The translations under genes were made by a program, and so were the position numbers. Positions 1 through 64,000 of a stretch of DNA of 64,000 nucleotides are shown one piece after another. How positions within the stretch are numbered: position 1 is the stretch's first letter; every line of letters begins with the position of its first letter. A model generated the notes under the pieces. That model searched no databases and was not told where the DNA came from. It was given only the letters and a program-made list of their open reading frames with translations. Origin of the DNA: Leptodactylus fallax (Eukaryota > Chordata > Amphibia > Anura > Leptodactylidae); the NCBI GenBank assembly GCA_947044405.1, contig CAMRHE010000330.1, positions 310,001-374,000 of the forward strand, in the 5' to 3' direction.

Positions 1-435
1 TGACCAAGAAGGAGAGTGATGGGGTGCTACGCCAGATGACCTGGCCTCCACAGTCATCAGACCTGAACCCAATCGAGATGGTTTGGGGTGAGCTGGACCG
101 CAGAATGAAGGCAAAAGGGCCAACAAGTGCTAAGCATCTCTGGGAACTCCTTCAAGACTGTTGGAAGACCATTTCAGGTGACTACCTCTTGAAGCTCATC
201 AAGAGAATGCCAAGAGTGTGCAAAGCAGTAATCAAAGCAAAAGGTGGCTACTTTGAAGAACCTAGAATATAAAACATATTTTCAGTTGTTTCACACTTTT
301 TTGTTAAGTATATAATTCCACATGTGTTAATTCATAGTTTTGATGCCTTCAGTGTGAATCTACAATTTTTATAGTCATGAAAATACAGAAAACTCTTGTA
401 ATGAGAAGGTGTGTCCAAACTTTTGGTCTGTACTG
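1..435 (+). mobile_element. 3' end of a Tc1-like (DD38E-type) transposon
   Basis: The window opens inside a Tc1/mariner transposase. The open part at 24-272 encodes the C-terminal end with the catalytic Glu motif SPDLNPIE-like (here SSDLNPIEMVWGELDRR) and stops at 272. The right inverted terminal repeat ends ..GGTCTGTACTG at 435, followed by TA (436-437). It lines up base for base with 45010-45444 of the fuller copy, with six mismatches in 435 positions by my count. It lies in a DIP2C intron, antisense to the gene. Confidence 0.93.
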
Positions 436-544
436 TACATTAGAAATCAATGCAGTTTTCTTGGACTGCGAGGGTTGTTATTAAGGGGTGGCCTCCTTCC
501 TTATGGGGCCAACAAACACAGTAATAACATATGCAAACTAATAC

Positions 545-835
545 TATCCAGTATTATTTATGTTTGTATGGCGGTATTATTTGGAAATTAAATTGAGGTG
601 TTATGTTGGGTGTAATATATCCACACCATATGGCAGCAGTGTATAGACTCTAAATGGCATTATTATCTTGCTGCTATATGGTGGTATTATGTAGGCTGTT
701 AATGGTATTACCATCGTCAAACTATATGAATGCATTATGGGAGCAGTAGGTTAGTGTTATCTTTGCACTATATGGCAGTATTACGCAAGCTGTATATGGT
801 AGTATTATCATGGCAGTTTTATTTAGGCTGCTGTT
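545..835. repeat. Degenerate tandem repeat (CTATATGGCAGTATTAT-like)
   Basis: Imperfect units resembling 'tatatggcagtattat.taggctgt' recur about every 35-45 bases. They are seen around 568, 630, 675, 730, 770 and 797. No coding sense. The flanks 436-544 and 836-1225 hold no recognisable gene or family. Confidence 0.5.
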
Positions 836-1225
836 TTGAGAAGAACTCTTCAAATAAAGAGGAGAGGTCCCTATCTTGCCAGGTTCCCAGGGTCCTATTC
901 TCTATAAAACAAGCACTAGGACCTACAGCATTTTTAAGACAACAGCACATCCTGTCCCTGATATTTTGTGACCCTCTTTTCTACAGAAAAAAATGTAAAA
1001 CTGTTTTTGTCATGCGGACAGAGTGGGGCGATGTAGGATTGTATGTCGTGCCCACACCAATTCAATATGCATTAGTGAGCATGAGGGACAGACACGGGTA
1101 TACACCATATTAAAGATAGCCCATTTCTTATAAGTCATCACAAGTCTTTAGTGGGTAAAGTCCTGAAGGGGGACAACAAGACATTGAATAACACAGTGGA
1201 GAAGTAGAAAATGTTGATGTCATAC

Positions 1226-55902
<54,677 letters not shown>

Positions 55903-56655
55903 CTGCCAAAAATAAGAGAAATGTATGAGACAGGGAACTTATTTTTCATTGCTTCTATTTTTGAGAAATTTCACCAATGTTACATCAGACATGGGGGAAA
56001 CACAAGCCAAATGACAGGTCAGCAGAACACAAGCCACAACAGCCGTATCCACTGCCAAAGCAATGTAGACACAGAAACACAAAGTTACTAATGGATATTC
56101 CTACCACATGTGTTTCCAAGTAAAAATTACATCATTAGAAGACCTCGCCTTGCTGTTACTATATTTATAGAGTAGAAACTCATAAAAGATATTGTCACTG
56201 AGCACACATCGGGGGTCACGGATGAGAAATTTCTTGGGCCGTTTTTACAGATCACTCAATAGAATACTTTTATACATCCGAGCACACGGCCTTGTTGTGT
56301 GAATGAGTTCTTAGGGACCCTAAATATGAACAAAAATGGTATAAATGTAACCACTCGAGAAGGCCAACCATGAGAGACCTACGAACCTAACACTTGTTTG
56401 GCCAATAACTATCTCTTCCAAACCCTTCATAAACACACGTTTGTCTCAGCCAGGAACGTATATGTTATGAATAGGGAGAGGGGTGCAAGCCACTGTCATA
56501 CACTTCTTGGTTGAGGCTTATCTTCCCAAGTACAAAAGCATCGGGCATGATGAAATCCAACTGCCCAATCCTTCTTATCCTGACATCTGCCTTTGAGGAA
56601 AAATTGGGAGGTCTCACTGGTATTGCTGAAATCAGGTTCAGTGGACATACATCTA
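55903..56655. other. Intron 1 sequence, nothing recognised
   Basis: Upstream of exon 2. No exon-1-like coding segment, CpG island or promoter signal is visible here or further to 64000. Confidence 0.45.
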
Positions 56656-56816
56656 AGGCTAGGTTCACATCTGCGTTGGAGACTCAGTAGGAGATTCAGC
56701 GGACCCCATTATGGGGTCTGTGGGTGTCCGCAGGTAACCATTGTTTTAGCGGACGGGTTCTCCATCATTCAGATCCGAACAACAGAGAGCCTGGTGCAAG
56801 TGTGAATATAGTCTTA
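56656..56816. mobile_element. Short element, family A
   Basis: 'ggctaggttcacatctgcgttggagactc', 'cggaccccattatggggtctgtgggtgtccgcaggtaacc' and the end 'gcaagtgtgaatatagtc'. One of about eight family A copies. Confidence 0.65.
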
Positions 56817-57099
56817 AACGTATGGCCAGCCTAAGATAGGCCCTGATGAATACCAGGAGCCGGATCCTTGTTTACGTGCTGTCTATGGTTAATCCGTTTT
56901 TCACATCTATGAAAAAATAGATCCTCCTTTTTTTTTTCTAAAGTATTTCTAATTTATCTACGTTTGTCGGATGCCATCCATTTTTTTCACAGATTCATAG
57001 ACTTGCATTGGCGTGATGCATCCCCATCTGGTCACAGCAGTCACAGCTGACAGCTGACATGCCTTTTTATGCTTATGGTTCATAGGCTGGTTCACCTAA

Positions 57100-57458
57100 T
57101 ATCTAGTAGTAATATGTCAAAATCAAGAGAAATTAGTTGATCCCTGAAATTAGCACCCCCACCAATTAGCTGTTCTCATACACAAAGAATGGAGCAGCAC
57201 ACAGACAGCTTGGTTCTCTGTATAGTGGTCAGACCAGTTTACTGCAGATCAGCTGTCATTCCCATGAATGGCAGCTAACCTGCAATGACTCAGTTCAGCC
57301 ACCATCCAGAGAACAGCACTGTCTGCTTCCTGCTCCATTCTCTGCATACCAGCTGCTGAGAACAAGTGATCCGTGGGGGTGCTAGGCCTCAGATACCCAC
57401 CAATTTGATAGTGATGATCTAGGTCATCAATATTTTTAGCCCCAAAAAACCCTTTAAA
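57100..57458. mobile_element. Short inverted-repeat element, family B
   Basis: The right end is 'gatctaggtcatcaatatttttagccccaaaaaaccctttaaa'. The inner 'ctcatacacaaagaatggagcagcacacagacagc' and 'cagcactgtctgcttcctgctccattctctgcataccagctg' are inverse to each other. The left end is decayed. Confidence 0.6.
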
Positions 57459-58105
57459 TGCAAGATCCTTCCGCTTGCCGCAAAAAACAACTCCATTGCA
57501 GATATTCCTACGCCGTGTGTGAATATTCTCCTGTCTCCAGCGCTGGTGGTAATGCCACTCAGTACCGTTCAGTATAATAATGCCCTAGAACTCTCAGCAA
57601 TCTCTGACATAATTGCATTCCCTGTTATTAATAATGAAGGGCGACTTTCACCGTACCGCACTTTAATGCTTCGCAAAGGCGGCCTCCCTACGTCATAAGA
57701 GACGATAAAAACCGCATGAGGTCTCCAGCTTAAAGAACACATTTAGATCTAAATTAATCATCACCTTCACTAACAAACATTTCAAGCCTTTTTAGAGACA
57801 GATCTGCATGATGTGAACAGTGATCAATGCATTAAAGAATATATTCAGAACATGAAAGTGGAGATGACTGGATGAAAATGGAAAATAAACTTTGGCTGTA
57901 ACATCTAATGACACGTGGATGACAAATGTGGGATTAATACACTTCCCTCCCCCAAGTGTCAGCACAGTACTACAAGGATCAGGCCATAGTCTCAAGTCTG
58001 CAGATTTGGAGGCATAGAGAGGAGCCTGGAGCAAGCTGGCACATCTGCAGTCAAAAATCTCTCGGGACTACTGAATCCGCCACCATTAGGAGGAAAAAAA
58101 AAGCT
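57459..58105. other. Intron 1 sequence, nothing recognised
   Basis: No gene, RNA gene or bounded element. Confidence 0.4.
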
Positions 58106-59200
58106 GATAGAGGAGTCTGATCGATCCGCTCACTGGCTTAATGTAGCCAAATTGTGGATGAAAATTGGTTGTCATTATCATGTATAGGAAATAATAATGC
58201 GTGTGACAGGCCCTCTGTAAAGACAGCCTATTCAGGTGAGGCCCATAACGGGCGACGATCAACCAAATGATCGATCAAATGATCGCTGCATGTGTAAACA
58301 TGTCTGACAATCAAACGACAACCAAGGTTGTTTATTATTCATCACATAACAGTCATTTGTCAGCAGGACGCCCCCTCTATGTATGAAATGGGATGTGGCG
58401 CCAACAATAAGGAAACGGTATGATCATATGAGCATCAATCAACTTGCCATATTTTCAATTGCCACTCTTTATAGCCAGATCATTTGCTTGTGTAAAAGGA
58501 TCCTTATCCCTTAAGTTGGTATATGGGCACCTTATGAATACCTTTTTTTTCTGCTTCCCAATCACTTCCTCCATTGTGCAGATATTAGCTTTTTTACCTG
58601 ATATGCTAATGAGCTATTTGATGCAAGAAGGGCGTCTCCATTGCTTCTATTGCACCAAAAATCTATGCTTTCCATTGCCTAGACCCTTCATTCCTCCTAG
58701 CCTGCTATGATTGACATATACACTGCCTGGCCCTGTCAACCAGGGAGGTAAGGGGTGCAGAGTCAGCAATCACTACCGGGCCCAGCTGCCTGATAGAGGA
58801 GTCTGATCAATGCGCTCACTGGCTTTATGTAGCCATATTGTGGATGAAAACTGGTAGTCAGTATCATATATAGGAAATCATACACAGCTTGCTACTAGTC
58901 AGGTGAGGCCCTTAAGAGGCGATGAGCAACCAAATGATCGATTGCATGACATAAAGAGACACCAGTATTATAGATAGCACATGGGAAGTGGGGGGGGGGT
59001 CCCATTACATATTTTGCATTTGGGCCTAGGAGCTTCAAGTTACTAGAGGTAGCGGTTTGGTGTGAAGAATACTACGGTGATGCCCTCATCGCACCAAACA
59101 GCTCATTAGCATATCTGGAAAAATGCAAATTTCTTAGTAACGGAGGCACCGATCGGGAAGCAGAAAAAAAGCGTTTTATTCAATTGGGCCCTGGATATCT
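58106..59200. repeat. Direct and inverted duplications about 690 bp apart
   Basis: 58106-58295 ('tgatagaggagtctgatcgatccgctcactggc', 'tgtggatgaaaattgg', 'caggtgaggcccataa', 'caaccaaatgatcgat') is repeated directly at 58792-58947. In addition, 58540-58640 ('ctgcttcccaatc', 'gatatgctaatgagctatttg', 'gggcgtctcc') is inverse to 59070-59175. Probably a decayed element with an internal duplication. Confidence 0.55.
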
Positions 59201-59491
59201 GATCATACTTATAGTTCAATTTATAGTTGCCTTTAATACAGGCTTCTCTTTGACAATATATGATGCCCAATTAAAGATCAACTAGCAGGTAAAATTTTGA
59301 CAACTAACTGGCCTCCTAGAGGTAGCAGTCACACCTGGACCCTGAAGTCAGAGGGAGCCTAAAGGTCCCTTTGCCACATAAAAAAATTCAAATGTTACAA
59401 ATGGTACGTGGAAGGTAGGGGGCCAGGAGCCCAAATTCTGCATCAGGGCCAAGTTACACATCTGGTGCCAGAGGGACATAACAACTGTGAT

Positions 59492-60200
59492 TTAAAGAGG
59501 ACCTTTCACCACCTCCACCAACTCCAGGTCTCAGCATCTCTTAATAGACATTGCGCCTTTGATTCTGGCACAGCTGAAATTTATTCTCTAGCCCCCACTA
59601 TTCTTGAGCTGTTAGTTTTGGTGCCTAATATATATTTTAGGCTCTGTACTGTAAGGAGGGCGGTGTCAGGCCGGATCAGACAAGGGGGTGTGATTCAGAG
59701 TTCAAATCAGAAGTGGACAATGTCAGAGCTCAGGCAGATGCAGGCAATGGGGTATGATTCTGACACTGCCCTACTGACAGTAGTACAGACCCTAGGTAGC
59801 AAAATCAGGCGCCAAAATTAACAGCACTTATTGTTCGGAAATGGTGGGGGCTAAAGAAAAAAAAATCCAACTGTGCCGGAATCAGCTGAGCAGCGCTTAT
59901 TAAAGAGGACTTTTCATGTCCTCATGCACATGCGGTTTTATATAACGCTAGTACTGTCAGGGGAGGGGTGTTCCTCACAGCCCAGCTAAACTGTCAGGAA
60001 CGCCCTTCTGACAGTGGGCAGAAATCGGTGCCGAAACTGACAGGACCGATATCGCCAGCCCCAGGGTACATAACCGGAAAGCCAACAGTGCGCTGAATTC
60101 AGCGCACTGTCGGCTTTCTAGCGGTATATAAAACCGCATGTGCAAGAGGACATGAATGGTCCTCTTTAAATGATGCAAAGAACTAGAATTGGAGGAAGTG
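59492..60200. mobile_element. Family D element carrying a nested family E element
   Basis: Outer: starts 'ttaaagaggacctttcaccacctccaccaactccag' and resumes after the insert with 'aatgatgcaaagaactagaattggaggaagtgg'. Nested: 59902-60168, starting 'taaagaggacttttcatgtcctcatgcacatgcggttttatata' and ending in its inverse 'tatataaaaccgcatgtgcaagaggacatgaatggtcctcttta'. Other family D copies run straight through this point. Confidence 0.75.
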
Positions 60201-61061
60201 GTAAAAGAAAAAATTGTTCTCAAAGTTGGTCATCTTACTCTAGTCATCTGGGGATATCTCAAGCCACGGTAAGGAAGAACCCATGATATATCTTTTAGTT
60301 CTACTGTAATGGTGTCTGTCTGGGGACAGGTTCCCTTCAACTCCTGTTTTACTGGATATATAAAATATGTTATAATTATGTAAAATCATGGAAAATAAAA
60401 ATATGATGACATCATGTGTTATGTAACTGGCGCCAAAACTGATTTCAACGTGCCTACTGCAGTACTTTATTAAACAGTATCACCTTATTGTGCTGACTCG
60501 CCAGTTATTAAAGTAGAAGATACAGACATATTTGTATATCATATTGGAGCCCATGGACGTGCTTGATGGATGTGTAATTGAAAATCTTCAGGCATGAAAC
60601 GCATTTCATAGAGTAGTGAGATAGAATCGCTTTCATCCCTGTTTCCGTTAAATAAATCAATTTATGAAGTAGGTGACACATTTGCGCTAAAGATGCCTAT
60701 CTCAACCTGAGCACATAAACTGAATGTAAAATATGGAGTATTAGGCAGTATATATGATCCATGTATCCATCAGAACGTAATCCATTTTATTTGTTGTGGC
60801 AGGTCACTGCGAGACTGTTACATCGACCTGCTGCGACAAATAAGGTGGATTACGGACTGACGGATAGTTCATTACTGGGCGAGCGCCTTCATTTTAACTT
60901 TACTATTGATTTCAGACTGCCGTAGACGTTGTGGACATTGGGATTTGATTTTAAGGAGAAAAACCTTTGGATAAACCGTGAAAGTTAGAGAGAACAACAA
61001 AGATCACTCCTCATAAGTGAAGGACTGTAGCGGCAACTTAACACAAAAATACACTCTTGGG
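60201..61061. other. Intron 1 sequence, nothing recognised
   Basis: 60740-60880 has an inverted pair ('catcagaacgtaatccattttatttgttgtggcaggtc' and 'gacctgctgcgacaaataaggtggattacg'), which could be a short element. No gene. Confidence 0.45.
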
Positions 61062-61069
61062 TTGATAAT

Positions 61070-61598
61070 TAGAGATGAACGAAGTTTTCAAAAATTCGAT
61101 TCAGCCACTTCGCCGAATTTTCCGATATGATCCTATTCAATCCGAATGAAATCAAGGTGAATAAACAGCTATTTCCTGTCTGCAGAGAGCCGGGGTGGGC
61201 GGCAAAATGGCAGAACCCCTTAGATGCCATGGTGATGTTTGACCGTGCCATCCAAGGTGTTAAAGCCCCTGATCGGTTATGGAGCAGGGTGTTAGCTGTC
61301 AGTTACAACGAACACCCTGCTCCATAACCGATCGGGGGTTTTAACACCTTGGATGCAGCGGTCAAACATGCCGTGGGTGCTTGCAAAAGGGTTAAAGGGC
61401 TGTGACATCACAGGGCTGGCTGCTGATTGGCTGCATGCATGACATTGTGGGTGATCCCGCGTTCCCAGAGTTCCTTGCCCCATGTCCTAACACGTGATTT
61501 CGATACCACGAAGCGAGAGGAAATCCGGATTCAAAGCGAATCCAATATTTCCTGAAATTCAGATCGAATTCCACTTAGCTTCGATTCCCTCATCTCTA
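61070..61598. mobile_element. Non-autonomous hAT-type element with perfect 8-bp target duplication
   Basis: 529 bp. Starts TAGAGATGAACGAAG and ends CTTCGATTCCCTCATCTCTA. It is flanked by identical TTGATAAT (61062-61069 and 61599-61606). The middle has its own hairpin: 'tccaaggtgttaaagcccctgatcggttatggagcagggtgtt' (about 61250-61293) and its inverse at 61312-61357. The end type is common in frog repeats. Confidence 0.88.
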
Positions 61599-61606
61599 TT
61601 GATAAT

Positions 61607-62124
61607 CTTAAAAAAAAAAATATAAAAAAAAAAAATTAGTCCTCAGTTCAAACTAGTTCTATCTGGGCCACTCTTGTGGTCCACACTGGTCCTGCAATGA
61701 AGATGTACCATACCTAAACATGACCGCTGTAGCCAGTGACCTGCAAGCCAATGATTGGCTGCTGCATTTACTGCAGGGTCAGTAAATAAAGACCCATAGG
61801 GATCTTCAGAGCAGCAGGGCTGGAGTTGCAAAGGTTTGAACAGGGGTTTTTTTTTTGTTGTTTTGCTTTTTTTAATCTTTATTATTTCATAAAGTTCCCT
61901 TAATTTAGGCAATTTTGGTTTTACTCTCAGATTGCCCTTTTGGAGATACCCTCGAAGTCCATCTTCCCTCCATTTGTTATGCACTCTATTGTTTTCTGTG
62001 AGCAGCCACTTGAGGCTGAGGACAGTCTGCCTGCAGTGATTTCAATAGGGTTGTGGGCAAAAAAAATCTTGAAAAATGATTTGACCCCAGATTATCAGTT
62101 CAGTTCCAAAAAACACCAGTAACG
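61607..62124. other. Intron 1 sequence, nothing recognised
   Basis: A- and T-runs near 61611-61635 and 61845-61875. No gene. Confidence 0.4.
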
Positions 62125-62399
62125 TATAAAAGGGTTTTCCAGTATTATGGGATTTTATTTTTATAACTTATCCTTAGAATAGGCCATAAATATTTGATTA
62201 GTGGGAAGGAGGCTGATCCCCAACTCCGATTCGTTTCAATGGGAGCCGAGCTGCAGTAACGGTTCCTGGCCACTATACGGTGTACAGAGCTATCTGCTTC
62301 TGGCTCCATGCACTGCATAGAACAAGTCACGGACATAACACAGAACAGCTTAGATCAGATATTTATGGCCTATCCTTAGGCCACAAAAACCCCTTTAAA
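62125..62399. mobile_element. Short inverted-repeat element, family B
   Basis: Starts 'aaaagggttttccagtattatgg' and ends 'ccacaaaaacccctttaa'. The inner 'ttatccttagaataggccataaatatttgat' pairs with 'gatcagatatttatggcctatccttagg'. Confidence 0.7.
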
Positions 62400-63378
62400 T
62401 ACTTTGACTATTGATTTTATGGTTGTTCTCTTTAAGATACAAGCATCATGTGTCTCACAGTCAAACAAATATTTTGGTCAGATAAACTATAGCTTTCCTA
62501 ATTTTATTTGAATAGGGCTGACCCGCAATACCAGACACATCCCATAGACAAGAGTGGCGCTGTTTCTAGAAAAAAAAAAAGCAAATTTTCTTCTAATCTC
62601 ATACCTCCTTTAATAAAACGACATGTTCACAAATTGCTGACAAAAAATGTAACATTCTCCAGCTCAGATAGGAGGTCTGATAGACGGTACATTATAATAT
62701 CATACATAGTAGTAAAAAAAAAAACAAAAAAAAACAGCAAATGTGTCCTGCAGTTCAAAACTATTCCTTGCTGTTGTGGTTAATAACCCAGTTCGTCCAA
62801 AAAGTTCATAGAGGCGGTAAGATTACTCAAGACTAGACAAGGGATAGACTCCGGGCACGTGTTGGACACAAGTGAAGCTCAATAAGTAATGAAAATGCAA
62901 ACAAACCCAAGTTTTCTTGGCACCCTCCCAGTCGAAAGGATTAAAAAAGAAATGCATCCCAAGATTAAACATAAGGGAGCCGTCCAAGAAGTCTGCAGAG
63001 TGGCTGCTTCTTGTCCATTATTATTAAAGGGTATCGCTGCTGACTACTTCCCATGACACATGACAAGAGCAGAGTCAATCCATTAATGATATATGAGGCA
63101 GCAACACAACATAGTCACAATGTTAGGAATCCAAATGTCTGTGCTCCTCTCTCTCCACCCAGCAGTTGTCATTTTCTTCTGTGCAGCTTGGCAGGGGAAG
63201 ATTCTGTACAACATCTGCATTTGCCACATGGCTGTTGCTTTAAGGTTGCTATGTCTAATAGTCAAACTCTGGCTGGGTCTGTTCAGCCAGTCAGAGGTTT
63301 AAGATGCAGAGCCAGTCAGGGGTCTAGTTCAGTGTACAATCAATGGCTGAGGCTGGGGATATTAATGTGACAGTTTCC
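62400..63378. other. Intron 1 sequence, nothing recognised
   Basis: 62515-62700 repeats words of the fold-back at 13918-16480: 'ccgcaataccagacacatcccatagacaagagtggcgctgtttct', 'ctcagataggaggtctg'. It may be a decayed relative. No gene. Confidence 0.4.
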
Positions 63379-63381
63379 TTA

Positions 63382-63632
63382 GGCTGAGTTCACATCTGCA
63401 CACAGGTCTCCGTCTTTCAGGTACACCTGGGAAGCCCGAACGACAGAGCTGGACCGCTGTTACCTGCGGACACCGATGGTCCCCATAGACTATAATGGAG
63501 TCTGCCAGGTGTCCCGTCGGGTTTCCACCATTTTTATACTGAAACAGGCAGAGACTTTTCACTCCGCCGATTTCTGGCAGTTTCTGAGGCAGAGTCTCCA
63601 ACAGAAGCTCCGGCGCAGATGTGAACTTAGCC
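63382..63632. mobile_element. Short element, family A, in inverse orientation
   Basis: Ends ggctgagttcacatctgcac and cagatgtgaacttagcc, flanked by TTA (63379-63381 and 63633-63635). The inside reads inversely to other copies: 'ggtccccatagactataatggagtctgcc'. Confidence 0.72.
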
Positions 63633-63635
63633 TTA

Positions 63636-64000
63636 CTCAGGTGCCTGTAGTTGGATCAGTTTTCTAAGCTGTGTTTTCTGAACTTACTCCCAGTACAATT
63701 CTCTGTTTTATGCCAATTTCTTGGTTTACTGATTTTGGCTTGTTCTCCTAGTTAACCCTTCTCTTGCTGATTTGGCTTTATCTGTGACCTCCCGGACTCG
63801 ACTTTGGCTTTGACTCTTGTATTCCTCTATGTTCCTATTGGTAATTCCCATACTCTCCTGGTTTTGACCCCGACTTGTGTATTACTCTCTCTGCCCACCA
63901 TAGGGTTTCTGGTTTAGTCCTTAGCCTGTAAGTGCAACTATTTTCTAGCACTTTATTTTGGGGGTTGCAACCTCACCAAGTCCAGCATGCCCTGCGGCAA
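63636..64000. other. Right edge, pyrimidine-rich repeat-like DNA
   Basis: Loose repetition of 'ttggcttg.tctcct', 'gactttggctttgactcttgtattcct', 'gttttgaccccgacttgtgtattac'. Looks like decayed repeat DNA. No gene or clear ends. Confidence 0.35.

Noticed and set aside
730..1113. 127-codon plus-strand frame
   Set aside because: Runs across a degenerate tandem repeat; no recognisable domain.
1..1225. Next DIP2C exon (starting SVMN..)
   Set aside because: Read on the minus strand in all phases, no matching coding segment with splice sites was found; it must lie to the left.
55903..64000. DIP2C exon 1 and promoter
   Set aside because: No segment encoding the ELELELSEG end of exon 1, no CpG-rich region and no donor in the right phase was found.

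Overview
The window is vertebrate nuclear DNA, most likely from a frog (anuran amphibian). The reasons are a spliced vertebrate gene with small exons in large introns and a dense load of repeats that look amphibian: Tc1-like transposons, a Penelope-like element, tRNA-headed SINEs and many families of short inverted-repeat elements. The species cannot be fixed from this sequence. No prokaryotic, organellar or viral gene was seen.

The only host gene recognised is DIP2C (disco-interacting protein 2 homolog C), on the minus strand. Thirteen canonical coding exons can be placed at base resolution, running from high to low coordinates: 55831-55902, 52315-52425, 51708-51833, 49992-50201, 37420-37551, 28766-28885, 23881-24078, 12194-12285, 8514-8624, 6984-7107, 4900-5009, 2977-3079 and 1226-1290. 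All have AG/GT boundaries, and every reading phase joins to the next, giving 1574 coding bases (about 524 residues). They cover most of the N-terminal DMAP1-binding region, the Ser/Thr-rich linker and the first part of the first adenylate-forming (AMP-binding-like) domain. Exon 1 lies beyond the right edge and the remaining 3' exons beyond the left edge.

The most interesting host-gene signal is a further exon-like segment at 46636-46773 on the minus strand. It is 138 bp with consensus splice sites on both sides and is open only in the phase that fits DIP2C. It would add 46 residues in frame between the exons at 49992-50201 and 37420-37551. I do not know it from the standard DIP2C protein, so it is a candidate alternative (cassette) exon.

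The introns are largely mobile-element DNA. Main items: two same-strand copies of a Tc1-like element with DD38E spacing (a 3' piece at 1-435 and a near full-length copy at 43815-45444, itself inside an older short element); a decayed DD34E Tc1 element on the minus strand (33177-34796); an internally deleted Tc1 derivative (36111-36614) standing next to two short TTA-flanked elements; a 5'-truncated Penelope-like retroelement with a GIY-YIG endonuclease remnant and a 14-bp target duplication (15155-16367) inside a large fold-back structure; two hAT-type short elements with perfect 8-bp target duplications (5917-6619 and 61070-61598); V-SINE-like SINEs; and a 27-bp minisatellite with a 189-bp higher-order repeat (38429-39319). 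At least eight recurrent short inverted-repeat families, called A-H here, are described in the entries.
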